64,000 bases of DNA from Aeolococcus sp050734155 (lineage in GTDB: Bacteria; Chloroflexota; Dormibacteria; Aeolococcales; Aeolococcaceae): NCBI GenBank assembly GCA_050734155.1, contig JBOHUD010000009.1:16753-80752 (forward strand). Direction: 5' to 3'. The notes beneath the pieces are model-generated. The model saw only the letters and a list, made by a program, of their open reading frames with translations, had not been told where the DNA came from and ran no database searches. Of this stretch, positions 33,971 through 42,292 are shown one piece after another. The translations under genes and the position numbers were made by a program. Positions within the stretch are counted from its first letter, which is position 1. Each line of letters opens with the position of its first letter.

Positions 33971-36577
33971 GTGTTGCGGTTCGCGCTGCGCCAGCTCGTC
34001 TCACAGCGACTCGCCACGGCCTTCGCGGCCGCTGGACTGCTCACCTCCACGGTTGGCTTCATCCTTCTCGCCAGCACCTCGCAGACGGCGGCGGCCGCCC
34101 TCCGCGGGGACGCTGAGAAGCAGTGGCCGAGCCCGTTCGACCTGCTGGTCAGACCCGCATCAGCCGTCACCGGTCTGGAGAAGAGCCAGGGGTTGGTGCG
34201 GCCCAACTACCTGTCGGGTCTGGTGGGAGGCATCACCATCGATCAGCTGCTCCGGATCCGCCGCATTCCCGGCGTGCAGGTGGCGGCGCCGATTGCCGTC
34301 GTCGGGTTTGTCAACTGGCCGGCTGGGAGGGCACTGGACCTGAGCCGACAGGTCGCTGGCCATGCGATCTCGGTGTTCCGCATCAGTCAGAACGCAATTG
34401 GGGACGCCGGACTGTCGCACTTCCCGACCAGCACCAGGTATCTCGTCGTGGCTTCAGATGGGCGGCTGCAGACAGCGCTGGGCGGCGTCACCCAACTCCA
34501 CATCGGTGCCGTCACCGTGGAGTGCACGGGGGCGGTGGATTGTGTGGGCGGCGGCACCGCCGGTGGTTCGCCGGCGAACGCGACCACCTTCGTGTCGTTC
34601 AACGAGCCGGTCCTGCTTGCCGGGGTCGACCCCGTGGCCGAGGCCGCTCTCAGCGGCGCCGCCGGTTGCGTCCGCACCGGCCGCTACCTGCGTGCGGGGG
34701 ACAGCCCTCAGCTCGCGGCCACGGCAGTCCCGGTGGTTCCCGTCCTGGCCAGCGCCACCAGCTTCATCGACGAGACGGTGTCGGTTCATGTCGACGCGGC
34801 GAGCCAACCTCAGACGGTTCTCACCGGCGCGGCCCCCTCATCACTCAGAACATGGTCACCTGTGTCCACGCAGTCCAACACCGCCGACCAGCTGTTCGCG
34901 GGTTTTCTGAGCCAGGGCCTGGGCAGCTACTACAACACCGGCCCGATCACAGTGCCCGGGCCCGTCAGCTACGGCACCGTGGCTGGCGCTCACCTGGCGG
35001 CGCATTCGGTGCCGCCCGATCTCTCCGTGTTCACCGGCGCCTTCGGGCGGGACCCATCGGTGCCGCCGGAGGCGCGGGACACCTGGCTGCGTCACATCAG
35101 CCTGCACCAATTCATCAACAGCGGCGGCGCCAACGCTCAGGGCCAGAGCACGCTGCAGCCGCCCAACCGCTGGCAGGTGGTCGGACGGTTCGATCCGCAG
35201 TGCTTCACGGGATCGTCGACATCCGGAGCGCTCGCCGGCTTCGCCCCGGCCACAGTGACGATGGGCGATGGGGTCCGGCTCGGCGCGACGAGGTCGGTCG
35301 CCGGCTACGTAAACCCGCCGCCGGCGCTGCTGACAACGCTCGCCGGTGCCGCGTACTTCGCCGATCCGGCACGCTTCGCCGGCGGTCCGGGGGCGGCGCT
35401 CATCAGCGCGATCCGCATCCGGGTGGCCGGCGTGCAGCAGCCCGGACCGCTGTCAGAGGCGCGCCTGGCGAGAGTGGCCGCCGCTGTGCACGCGGCAACC
35501 GGTCTCGCCGTCGACATCGTCAAGGGCTCCGCCCAGCGTTCGATCAGCATCGACCTGCCCGCCGGCAGGTTTGGCCGGCCCCCCTCCACCGTCACCGAGG
35601 GTTGGAGCGTCAAGGGTGTGGTGGTCGATTTCGTGAACACCGTCGGTCGGGCCAACCTGGCCCTGTTCGCCGTCGTGCTCGTCGGCGCAGCGATCCTGGT
35701 TGGCCAGACCACGTACGGCTCGACCCGACGGCGGCGCCGGGAATTCGGCGTCCTGCGTGCCCTCGGGTGGTCGCCCGCCCGCATCGCTGTGCTCGTCGAG
35801 CTGGAGACTGTCACCCTGGCTGGAACCGTCGGCGTGGCGGCTCTGCTGGTCGACCTGGTCGTATCCATAGTCCTCCACACGGGCTCGTTGGGCTGGCAGC
35901 TGGCGCTGAGCCCGGTCGTGGCTATCGGGCTCGCCGGGCTGGCCACGGCGATGCCCGCACTGATGATCAGCCGGTCGAGCGTGGCGGCAACCCTGCGACC
36001 GCCGCGGCGTTCGCGGCGTCGATCGAGGCCGCCGTCCCTGGCCGGCTTCGCGTGTCGGGAGATGACGGGCGCGTGGCGGGCGGAGGCGCTGCTTGGGGCG
36101 GGGGCCGTCGGCCTCGGCGGAGCTCTCCTCGGCGGTGCCGTCCTCATCGCGACGAGCTTTGGAGGCGCCGTCGACGCCAGCCTCCTCGGCAATGTGGTCA
36201 GCGGCCAGCTCCGTGGCTTTCACGTGGTGCTGGGCGGGCTGGTGCTGGTCATCGGGACCGTCGCCGCCGGGCAGATCGTGACGCTCAGCTATCTCGAGCG
36301 TCAGCCGGACCTGGCCGTTCTGCGAGCGCTCGGCTGGCATCGCCGAAGCGTCGCTGCGGTGGCGGCGATCCAGGCTGTGGTCCTGGGATTGGCCGGCGGG
36401 CTCGCCGCGGCGGCATGTGTGGCACTGGCCGCATGGCTGCTCGGAGCCGGCGCGCCGGCTGCGGTGGTGGCATGCGGCGCGGCCGTTGCCGTGTCGCTTG
36501 TCGCCGGCGCCTGTGCATCAGCAGGGCCCCTGCTCCTGGCCTGGAGGGCGTCGCCATCCGCTTTTCTCAGGAACTGA
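33971..36577 (+). CDS. FtsX-like ABC permease (MacB-type mechanotransmission family)
   Basis: 868 residues. An N-terminal TM (FAAAGLLTSTVGFILLAS) leads to about 520 extracytoplasmic residues, then three TMs of a first FtsX domain (from about 555) with the cytoplasmic EFGVLRALGWSPARI, and a second FtsX unit with PDLAVLRALGWHRRSV ending at the C-terminus. Such permeases move lipids, peptides or drugs from the outer leaflet side rather than through a channel. The GTG at 33971 is one base after the ATPase stop. Substrate unknown; the nearby exported proteins could be cargo or partners. Confidence 0.88.
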   Translation: MLRFALRQLVSQRLATAFAAAGLLTSTVGFILLASTSQTAAAALRGDAEKQWPSPFDLLVRPASAVTGLEKSQGLVRPNYLSGLVGGITIDQLLRIRRIPGVQVAAPIAVVGFVNWPAGRALDLSRQVAGHAISVFRISQNAIGDAGLSHFPTSTRYLVVASDGRLQTALGGVTQLHIGAVTVECTGAVDCVGGGTAGGSPANATTFVSFNEPVLLAGVDPVAEAALSGAAGCVRTGRYLRAGDSPQLAATAVPVVPVLASATSFIDETVSVHVDAASQPQTVLTGAAPSSLRTWSPVSTQSNTADQLFAGFLSQGLGSYYNTGPITVPGPVSYGTVAGAHLAAHSVPPDLSVFTGAFGRDPSVPPEARDTWLRHISLHQFINSGGANAQGQSTLQPPNRWQVVGRFDPQCFTGSSTSGALAGFAPATVTMGDGVRLGATRSVAGYVNPPPALLTTLAGAAYFADPARFAGGPGAALISAIRIRVAGVQQPGPLSEARLARVAAAVHAATGLAVDIVKGSAQRSISIDLPAGRFGRPPSTVTEGWSVKGVVVDFVNTVGRANLALFAVVLVGAAILVGQTTYGSTRRRRREFGVLRALGWSPARIAVLVELETVTLAGTVGVAALLVDLVVSIVLHTGSLGWQLALSPVVAIGLAGLATAMPALMISRSSVAATLRPPRRSRRRSRPPSLAGFACREMTGAWRAEALLGAGAVGLGGALLGGAVLIATSFGGAVDASLLGNVVSGQLRGFHVVLGGLVLVIGTVAAGQIVTLSYLERQPDLAVLRALGWHRRSVAAVAAIQAVVLGLAGGLAAAACVALAAWLLGAGAPAAVVACGAAVAVSLVAGACASAGPLLLAWRASPSAFLRN

Positions 36578-36649
36578 GCAACCAGCCAAGCAGTACAGCC
36601 GAGAGCACCACGAGCACCGGGGGGGTCCTTTCCAGGGGACGGCCGTCGC

Positions 36650-36655
36650 TACAGT
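36650..36655 (+). promoter_or_regulatory. Predicted -10 element TACAGT of the 90-aa gene
   Basis: TACAGT lies 6 bases before GTG 36662; no ribosome-binding site. Confidence 0.45.
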
Positions 36656-36661
36656 GGTCGG

Positions 36662-36934
36662 GTGATCGGAGACCGCGTCGAAATTGTCGTCGACACCGGG
36701 ACGGGCAGCGCCCAGACCTTCCAGATCTCCGCCACGCGCACGGGCAGGCGCGTCGAGGTCACCACGTCGCGCGGCGTCGTCGAGGTGGCCGAGCTGACCC
36801 GCACCCGACAGCCGGTGCGTGTTGCTCGCTTCATGGCAACCAGGGTGATCGCTGTCGTCGAGCACCCTGCCGCCGACCGCGATGCCCCGGCTCGTCGCCG
36901 CACCCGGGTCGAGCAGGAGGAGACCCTGCTCTGA
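36662..36934 (+). CDS. Small protein of unknown function (90 aa)
   Basis: Residues 1-65 alternate hydrophobic and polar residues as in a small beta-barrel (RVEIVVDTGTG, TFQISATRTGRRVEVTT, VVEVAELT); the C-terminal 25 are charged. No TM or signal peptide. Supported by its own promoter-like element and normal GC-rich codon use; no family recognised. Convergent with the gene at 37150. Confidence 0.55.
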   Translation: MIGDRVEIVVDTGTGSAQTFQISATRTGRRVEVTTSRGVVEVAELTRTRQPVRVARFMATRVIAVVEHPAADRDAPARRRTRVEQEETLL

Positions 36935-36988
36935 GCCCGGCACAGGGGTGGTCGAGGCTCGGGAAGTGAGGGGGCAGGGACCCGAGGA

Positions 36989-37110
36989 GGAGGGAGGGTC
37001 ACACCCGCCAAGAGAGCATTCCGCAGCAGCAAGGAGACCCACTCGGCCTGGCCGAGTTGGCTCCGCAGCGCCCGCGAGGACGCGAACGCAGCGGGTGTGA
37101 CCCTCCCTCC
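36989..37110. repeat. 122-bp element bounded by perfect 20-bp inverted repeats
   Basis: The 20 bases at 36989-37008 are the exact reverse complement of 37091-37110 (arm begins GGAGGGAGGGTCAC). An outer pair GGGGCAG (36971-36977) / CTGCCCC (37113-37119) extends the structure. The 82-bp interior has a perfect hairpin ACTCGGCC-T-GGCCGAGT (37041-37057). It sits between convergent genes. It could be a two-way terminator, a structured RNA or a MITE-like insertion; no target duplication is obvious. Confidence 0.75.
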
Positions 37111-37149
37111 GTCTGCCCCTGGTGCCCTTGGCCGCTCCCGGCCATCCGC

Positions 37150-37563
37150 TCAGCGGTGGCGCCTCGCCTGGCGCCGGGCGATGCGGAGCGCGATGTCGGG
37201 GCCTCCCACCCGGCCCGGCAGCATCACCGCGACGATCACGGCGGTCAGCGCGCCGATCGCCGCGGTGAGCACACCCAGCACCAGGCCGATGACCGGGACC
37301 ACCAGGTACCAGCTGTCGTGCGTGCTCTGCAGGGCGTTGACCTGGTTGCCCAGGGGCATCAGCGCAACCCGCATGCCGGTGGTGAAGCTCACCTGCTGCA
37401 TCCAGTTGACCACCGCGCCGGCTGCCCACGCGACCACCCCACCGAGCAGGCAGCCGACGATGAACCCGGGCACGAAGCCGGCGAGCGCTCCGATCCCCAG
37501 GACCCGGCGCAGCGGCACCGCGATCACCGTGGCGCCGGCCACGGGAGCCGGCTGATCGCTCAT
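37150..37563 (-). CDS. Small membrane protein (DUF3566-like)
   Basis: 137 residues, two or three TMs (IGALAGFVPGFIVGCLLGGV, WYLVVPVIGLVLGVLTAAIG, ALTAVIVAVML). The layout, with an N-terminal VPLRRVLGIG leader and a central extracellular loop, recalls DUF3566 proteins of Actinobacteria, but similarity is weak by eye. ATG 37563 overlaps the GH2 stop by 4 bp, so it is the second gene of that operon. Confidence 0.7.
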   Translation of the reverse strand: MSDQPAPVAGATVIAVPLRRVLGIGALAGFVPGFIVGCLLGGVVAWAAGAVVNWMQQVSFTTGMRVALMPLGNQVNALQSTHDSWYLVVPVIGLVLGVLTAAIGALTAVIVAVMLPGRVGGPDIALRIARRQARRHR

Positions 37564-39734
37564 GGCGTCGATCCCTCTGTGCGCCGGCGCATCAGGGCGA
37601 CGGCGACAGCGCTCATCAGGACCAGCGCCAGACCCGCCGCGTACGCCATGAACAGCCCCAGGGAGCCAAAGTCCGGACCCACCGGGACCCGGCCGCGGCC
37701 ACCCGAGGCCACCACCGGGTTGTCCGGCGCCGGCACCGGGCCGGTGAAGCTGCTCTCCGCCACGGATGCGACCTCCCGCGGCGTGCCGTTGGAGCGGAAC
37801 ATGCCGAAGTGCTCGACGGGGTTGGCCGGCTGGTCCGACCAGTAGTCCTGCAGTGACCACCACACCGCCGCCGCGACATACCCATGGGCGCGCGACGTGA
37901 GCACGGGCGAGATCGCCTTCCACGTGTCGGAGAACACCCTGGCCTGTGCCGCCTGATCGGCAGGGCTGTCCGACCAGCGGCCGAACTCCAACACCATGAT
38001 CGGTTTGTCGGGGTAGGTGGCGTGGGCGATGCGCAGCGCCGAGGCGGTGCCATGCACCGCGTCGGTGCCGTAGAAGACGCCCTCGTACATCGTGTATCCG
38101 GCGACGTCCAGGTTGCGGCTGGTCGGGTCGTTCGGGGTGGACCCGTACATGGCCTGTCCGGTCAACCTGGTGCCATCCAGCTGATGCTCGGCCTGCGACA
38201 GCAGGTCGAGCAGGCTCTCTCGCTCAGCGATGCCGAGGCCCTCATTGGCGAATCCGTGGAAGAGCACGGAGGGGTGGTTCATGTCACGCAGGTCCATCTC
38301 ACGCAGCATCTGCACGGCGATTCCTCGATCAGCAGCGATGGAGAAGGTCTGGGGCGTCTCGTGGTACAGGGGGATCTCCTCCCACACCGCAAAGCCGGTG
38401 CGGTCACTGAGGCGGAGCAGGTCAGGCTCGGCGGGCGAATGGTCGGCACGGATCAGGTTGAGGCCGGCGCGTGCGGCCAGGCGGAGCACCTCCTGCACTC
38501 CCGAGGGAGTCTGCCAGCGGCCGCCGCGGGGAGAGCCGTCGGCTCGTGCCGGGGTGACGCTCTCGTTGTGGATGGCGGCGCCGTCGAACACCACGGGCTG
38601 GTCGTTGAGCTCCAGCCCCGGCTGGCTCGCGGCGACATGGATGGTGCGCAACCCGAATGTGTCGGCGAACTGGTCGACGATCCTGTCGCCGACGTCGACT
38701 GTGACCACCAGGACGTACAGGGCCGGGTACGTCAACGACCACAGGTCCGGCTGGCGGAACTCGAACTGTGTGCTCAGCTCCTGGACGCTGCGCGCCGGAA
38801 CGTCGACGGGGGGCAGGATGGTGCTCGCCACCGGGGCAGCCCCCAGCGGCACCAGGTGGAGCGCGTCTGGATCCAGGCGGTTGCTGTCGGTCACCAGGGC
38901 GGGCAGGACATCGACGTGCACGGTGGCGTTGTGGACGTCGGTCCCGCCGCGGTTCTCGAGGACGACATCGACGTCGGCGGCGTCGAGGTGCGGGGTGACG
39001 TCGGCACGCACCACCGAGGGCGACCCGGTGGTCTCGATCCACACCGGACCGATGATGCCGGCGTAGTTCCAGAAGTCCGTGAGCCCCCAGGGCACCACGT
39101 CGAGGCGCGACCCGAAGGGCGGATCGAGCACGCGCACGGCGAGCACGTTGGCGGATCCGCGGTGCAGGGACCTGCTCGCATCGAGGGCAAAAGGTGTCGA
39201 TCCTCCCTCGTGGTAGCCGAGCCAGCGACCGTTGAGCCACACGTCGGCGAGATAGTTGACCGCGGCGAACTTGAGCGTCGCCGCGCCGCTGGGCCAGTCC
39301 GCGGGGACGCTGAAGTGGAGGCGGTACCAAGCGCCGACGGATGCCGGCTGGGGAGGGGGGTTGGCTCCCCCGGGGACGCTGACCCCCCGCCAGGCATGGT
39401 CGTCGAACCCGGCGGTGTTGCGCCCGGCCGCGGCCCGCTCGATGGCGGAGAGCGATTGATCGCGAGGACTGAAGCTGCTGGCCTGGTCGAGGGGGGCCTC
39501 CTGCATCCGCCACCCGCTGTCGAGGTCGAGGCGGCTGCGCTCCTGGTAGGCGAAGGACGGCACCGGGATGCCCGCCTGGAACGCCACCGTGCCGCCGCTG
39601 ACCTGGCGCATGGTCAGGGTGGGGGGGAGCTGGGCAACAGCCTCGGCACTCCCCTGGCAGGAGGTGATCAGCAGCCCGCCAGCGCCGAGGCCTGCGACCG
39701 CGCCGAGCACTCGCCGCCATCGCAGGGAGGCCAT
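37560..39734 (-). CDS. Membrane-attached glycoside hydrolase family 2 enzyme
   Basis: 724 residues. Lipoprotein signal (VLGAVAGLGAGGLLITSC), a jelly-roll sugar-binding domain (about 90-260: GAWYRLHFSVPADW, LADVWLNGRWLGYHEGG), an Ig-like domain, then a TIM barrel. Acid/base Asn497-Glu498 (GFANEGLG) and nucleophile Glu583 (MVLEFGRW) match GH2 beta-galactosidase/glucuronidase/mannosidase enzymes. A C-terminal TM (about 695-715) followed by RRR gives a second anchor. ATG 39734 has GGAGG 5 bp upstream; the earlier in-frame start is not supported. Sugar specificity unknown. Confidence 0.85.
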   Translation of the reverse strand: MASLRWRRVLGAVAGLGAGGLLITSCQGSAEAVAQLPPTLTMRQVSGGTVAFQAGIPVPSFAYQERSRLDLDSGWRMQEAPLDQASSFSPRDQSLSAIERAAAGRNTAGFDDHAWRGVSVPGGANPPPQPASVGAWYRLHFSVPADWPSGAATLKFAAVNYLADVWLNGRWLGYHEGGSTPFALDASRSLHRGSANVLAVRVLDPPFGSRLDVVPWGLTDFWNYAGIIGPVWIETTGSPSVVRADVTPHLDAADVDVVLENRGGTDVHNATVHVDVLPALVTDSNRLDPDALHLVPLGAAPVASTILPPVDVPARSVQELSTQFEFRQPDLWSLTYPALYVLVVTVDVGDRIVDQFADTFGLRTIHVAASQPGLELNDQPVVFDGAAIHNESVTPARADGSPRGGRWQTPSGVQEVLRLAARAGLNLIRADHSPAEPDLLRLSDRTGFAVWEEIPLYHETPQTFSIAADRGIAVQMLREMDLRDMNHPSVLFHGFANEGLGIAERESLLDLLSQAEHQLDGTRLTGQAMYGSTPNDPTSRNLDVAGYTMYEGVFYGTDAVHGTASALRIAHATYPDKPIMVLEFGRWSDSPADQAAQARVFSDTWKAISPVLTSRAHGYVAAAVWWSLQDYWSDQPANPVEHFGMFRSNGTPREVASVAESSFTGPVPAPDNPVVASGGRGRVPVGPDFGSLGLFMAYAAGLALVLMSAVAVALMRRRTEGSTP

Positions 39735-39957
39735 CAGGCCTCCGCGTCGCTCAGGGAGTCGTGGGCAGCGACGATCGTGCGAACGCCCCGCATGCAGCCC
39801 ATTGTGGCGATCGCACCGGGCAGGTGAACGCGTCATTGTCCCGCAACGTGCGCAACGACCAGTCTTCGCCGCCATGTAATGGTTTGTTGACGGGGTTCGT
39901 TAACCGGGGTGACGGACCGCCGACTGGGCGGGGGTGAAGGGGTACTGAGGTGGTTGA

Positions 39958-41040
39958 ATGGGCCGGGTGAGGAGAGCCGTGTCGAGCCTGCGCGCCGTGC
40001 TTGGATCGAAGTGGCTGCGCATCGGCGGCACCCTCGCCGGGGTCACCCTCCTGGTCCACAGCGTCGACATGGGCAAGGCCGGGCGCAGCCTCATGGGAGC
40101 GGACTGGCGCTGGGCGACGCTGGCCCTGGTGCTCACCGCGATCGCCTGCCTGGCCTCGGTCTTCGAGTGGGGGATCCTGCTGCGCAGCAGCGCCGGCCTG
40201 GGGGTGCGCAACCCCGTCGCCCACGCCGAGCATCGCCAGCACCACCACCTCTTCAGCTGGCCACGCCTCTCCTCCTCGTACCTGCAGAGCCTCTTCTTCG
40301 CTCAGCTGCTGCCCGCCGGGGTCGGCGGGGACGCCATGAGGACTGTCGAGATGGGCAAGGTGGTGGGGCACGGCAAGATCCTCGCCTCGCTGGCGGGAAG
40401 CCGCATGGCGGGGACCATGGGCATGGCGCTGTGGGGCCTGGCGGCCGCGGTCCTGCTGCGCGGCTGGATCGGCGTCGGCTCGCTGATCGGAGCCTGCGTG
40501 TTCGCCGCCGTCATGGTGCTGGCCTGGATGGCCGCCCTGGCCGCCGACCGCATCGTGGGCCGGCATTTCCTGGAGCGCAGCTCGCGGGCCTTCCTGCGGA
40601 CCATCCACGCCTTCGCCGAGACCTTCTCCGGCTACCGCCGCCATCCCCACGCCATCGCGCAGTGCATCGTGGTCGGGGCGGCCGGCTGGGGGGTGAACAT
40701 CCTGGCCCTCGACATCTTCGCCAGGGCGATCGGCGTCGACGTCAGCTGGACCGTCTTCGCGGTGGCGATCCCGGTCACCCTGGTGGCCACGCTGACCCCC
40801 TTCTCGGTCAACGGGCTGGGCGTCCGCGAGGGCGTGCTGGTGGGCATGCTGGCCCACGCGGGCGTGTCCACCGGGCACGCCGCGGCGATCGCCGTACTTG
40901 TCGACGTGCAGATGCTGCCCTTCGGCATCCTCGGGGCAGGCCTGTGGATGCGCCACCGCCGCTCCCGCACAGCCCCTGCCATCGCCGAGGTCGCCCGGGC
41001 CGAGGCCGAGGCCGCCCATGAGGTGGCCAGAGCCGCCTGA
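39958..41040 (+). CDS. UPF0104 / lysylphosphatidylglycerol synthase-type membrane protein
   Basis: 360 residues, about 7-8 TMs. The late motif PFSVNGLGVREGVLVGML and the early PAGVGGDAMRT are typical of the LPG_synthase_TM (AglD/MprF flippase-like) family. There is no MprF catalytic domain, so it may be a lipid flippase or accessory protein. An unusual His-rich stretch (HAEHRQHHHLF) lies between TM2 and TM3. ATG 39958 or GTG 39967 could be the start. Confidence 0.82.
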   Translation: MGRVRRAVSSLRAVLGSKWLRIGGTLAGVTLLVHSVDMGKAGRSLMGADWRWATLALVLTAIACLASVFEWGILLRSSAGLGVRNPVAHAEHRQHHHLFSWPRLSSSYLQSLFFAQLLPAGVGGDAMRTVEMGKVVGHGKILASLAGSRMAGTMGMALWGLAAAVLLRGWIGVGSLIGACVFAAVMVLAWMAALAADRIVGRHFLERSSRAFLRTIHAFAETFSGYRRHPHAIAQCIVVGAAGWGVNILALDIFARAIGVDVSWTVFAVAIPVTLVATLTPFSVNGLGVREGVLVGMLAHAGVSTGHAAAIAVLVDVQMLPFGILGAGLWMRHRRSRTAPAIAEVARAEAEAAHEVARAA

Positions 41041-41125
41041 GCGGCGCTCGGGCAGGCGCTGACCGGAGGCTGCAACGGCGCGCAACGCCTCGTTGACGGC
41101 CGGGCCCAGCTCAACTTGCAGCCAA

Positions 41126-41131
41126 TACACT
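41126..41131 (+). promoter_or_regulatory. Predicted -10 element TACACT of the kinase gene
   Basis: TACACT lies 10 bases before ATG 41142; no ribosome-binding site. Confidence 0.55.
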
Positions 41132-41141
41132 CGGATCGCCC

Positions 41142-42245
41142 ATGACCGGTCAGTTCAGCGACTTCCTGGCTGCCCACGCCGAGCGGGTTGCCGACGTCAT
41201 GCGGCGCGCCGGCGCGGAGCAGGAGACCCGCACGTCCTCCGGCGGCGACCGCGGTCCCCGCCAGTTCATCAACGCGGTGCTGGTCGCGCTCACCGCCGAC
41301 GACCTCCGCCCCCTGACCACGTTCTTCGATCTCGGCTGCGAGAGGTCGGCGGGCATCGAGCACCGCCTGGAGAGCGCCCTGGCGCGCCTCGCCGCCCTGC
41401 GACGGGCCACAGTCGAGGTGTCCGCCGAGGAGACCGGGGTGGCGGAGCAGGTGGCTCTCGCCAGGACCGCCGCCGACGAGATCTCCCTGATCGCCTGCCG
41501 GCTGGCGGCCGCGGTCACCTCATCGCTGGCGGGGCGGCTCAGCGCCATGACCACCTCGAGCAGCGCCCGCGGCACCTCGATGAGCATCACCATGCACGAG
41601 CTGCGCCGGCCGCTGACCATCCTCAACAGCTACGGCCAGCTCCTCTCCACGGGCATGCTCGGCCAGCTGCCCGAGACGGCCATGGTGGCGATCGAGGGGA
41701 TCACCGCCAGCACCGAGATGATGGTGCGCATGGTCAACGCCATCGCCGAGGTGTCGCGGCTCGAGGACCCCGACGACCGGCTCAACTTCGAGGTCATCTC
41801 CATCGACGAGGTGGTCACCGGCGCCGTCGACCACGTGAGCATGGAGGCCAAGCTCCGCGACACCGTCATCGAGACCGACGTCGAATCGGAGGTGACCATC
41901 CGCGGGGACAGGCGCCGCCTCACCCTGGCGCTGACCAACATGGTCGGCAACGCCGTCAAGCACGGGCCGCCGGGCTCCACCATCACGGTGCGCGCCTTCG
42001 GCGACGACTCCGGTGCGCACTTCCTGGTCCGCGACCAGGGCCAGGGCTTCCCCAACGAGGATGCCGGCCATCTCTTCGACAAGTACTTCCGCTCCGTGGC
42101 CGAGCGGCAACGCAAGGTGCCGGGCAGCGGGCTCGGGCTGTTCATCGTGAAGACGGTGGCCGAACGGCACAATGGCGAGGTCCACGCCCGCTCCGCTTCC
42201 GGCGAGGGCGCGGAGTTCGAGATGATCATCCCAACCCAGCAGTAG
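41142..42245 (+). CDS. Soluble orphan sensor histidine kinase
   Basis: 367 residues, no TM. About 140 N-terminal helical residues of unknown type, then a HisKA-like helix with His152 (MHELRRPLTILNSYG), and HATPase_c with N box (LTNMVGNAVKHG), G1 (VRDQGQGFP), F box (LFDKYFRS) and G2 (GSGLGLFIVK). No response regulator is adjacent. The N-terminal region probably senses a cytoplasmic signal or partner. Confidence 0.88.
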   Translation: MTGQFSDFLAAHAERVADVMRRAGAEQETRTSSGGDRGPRQFINAVLVALTADDLRPLTTFFDLGCERSAGIEHRLESALARLAALRRATVEVSAEETGVAEQVALARTAADEISLIACRLAAAVTSSLAGRLSAMTTSSSARGTSMSITMHELRRPLTILNSYGQLLSTGMLGQLPETAMVAIEGITASTEMMVRMVNAIAEVSRLEDPDDRLNFEVISIDEVVTGAVDHVSMEAKLRDTVIETDVESEVTIRGDRRRLTLALTNMVGNAVKHGPPGSTITVRAFGDDSGAHFLVRDQGQGFPNEDAGHLFDKYFRSVAERQRKVPGSGLGLFIVKTVAERHNGEVHARSASGEGAEFEMIIPTQQ

Positions 42246-42292
42246 CCAGAGGGGCGGCGGCCGTGGCGCGCAGCCCGCGGAGCGCCAGCCAT

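Noticed and set aside
37075..37110. T-box-like sequence (GGGTGTGACCC near the inverted repeat)
   Set aside because: Only a partial match to the T-box core, which arises from the palindrome itself; no aminoacyl-tRNA or amino-acid gene follows on either strand.
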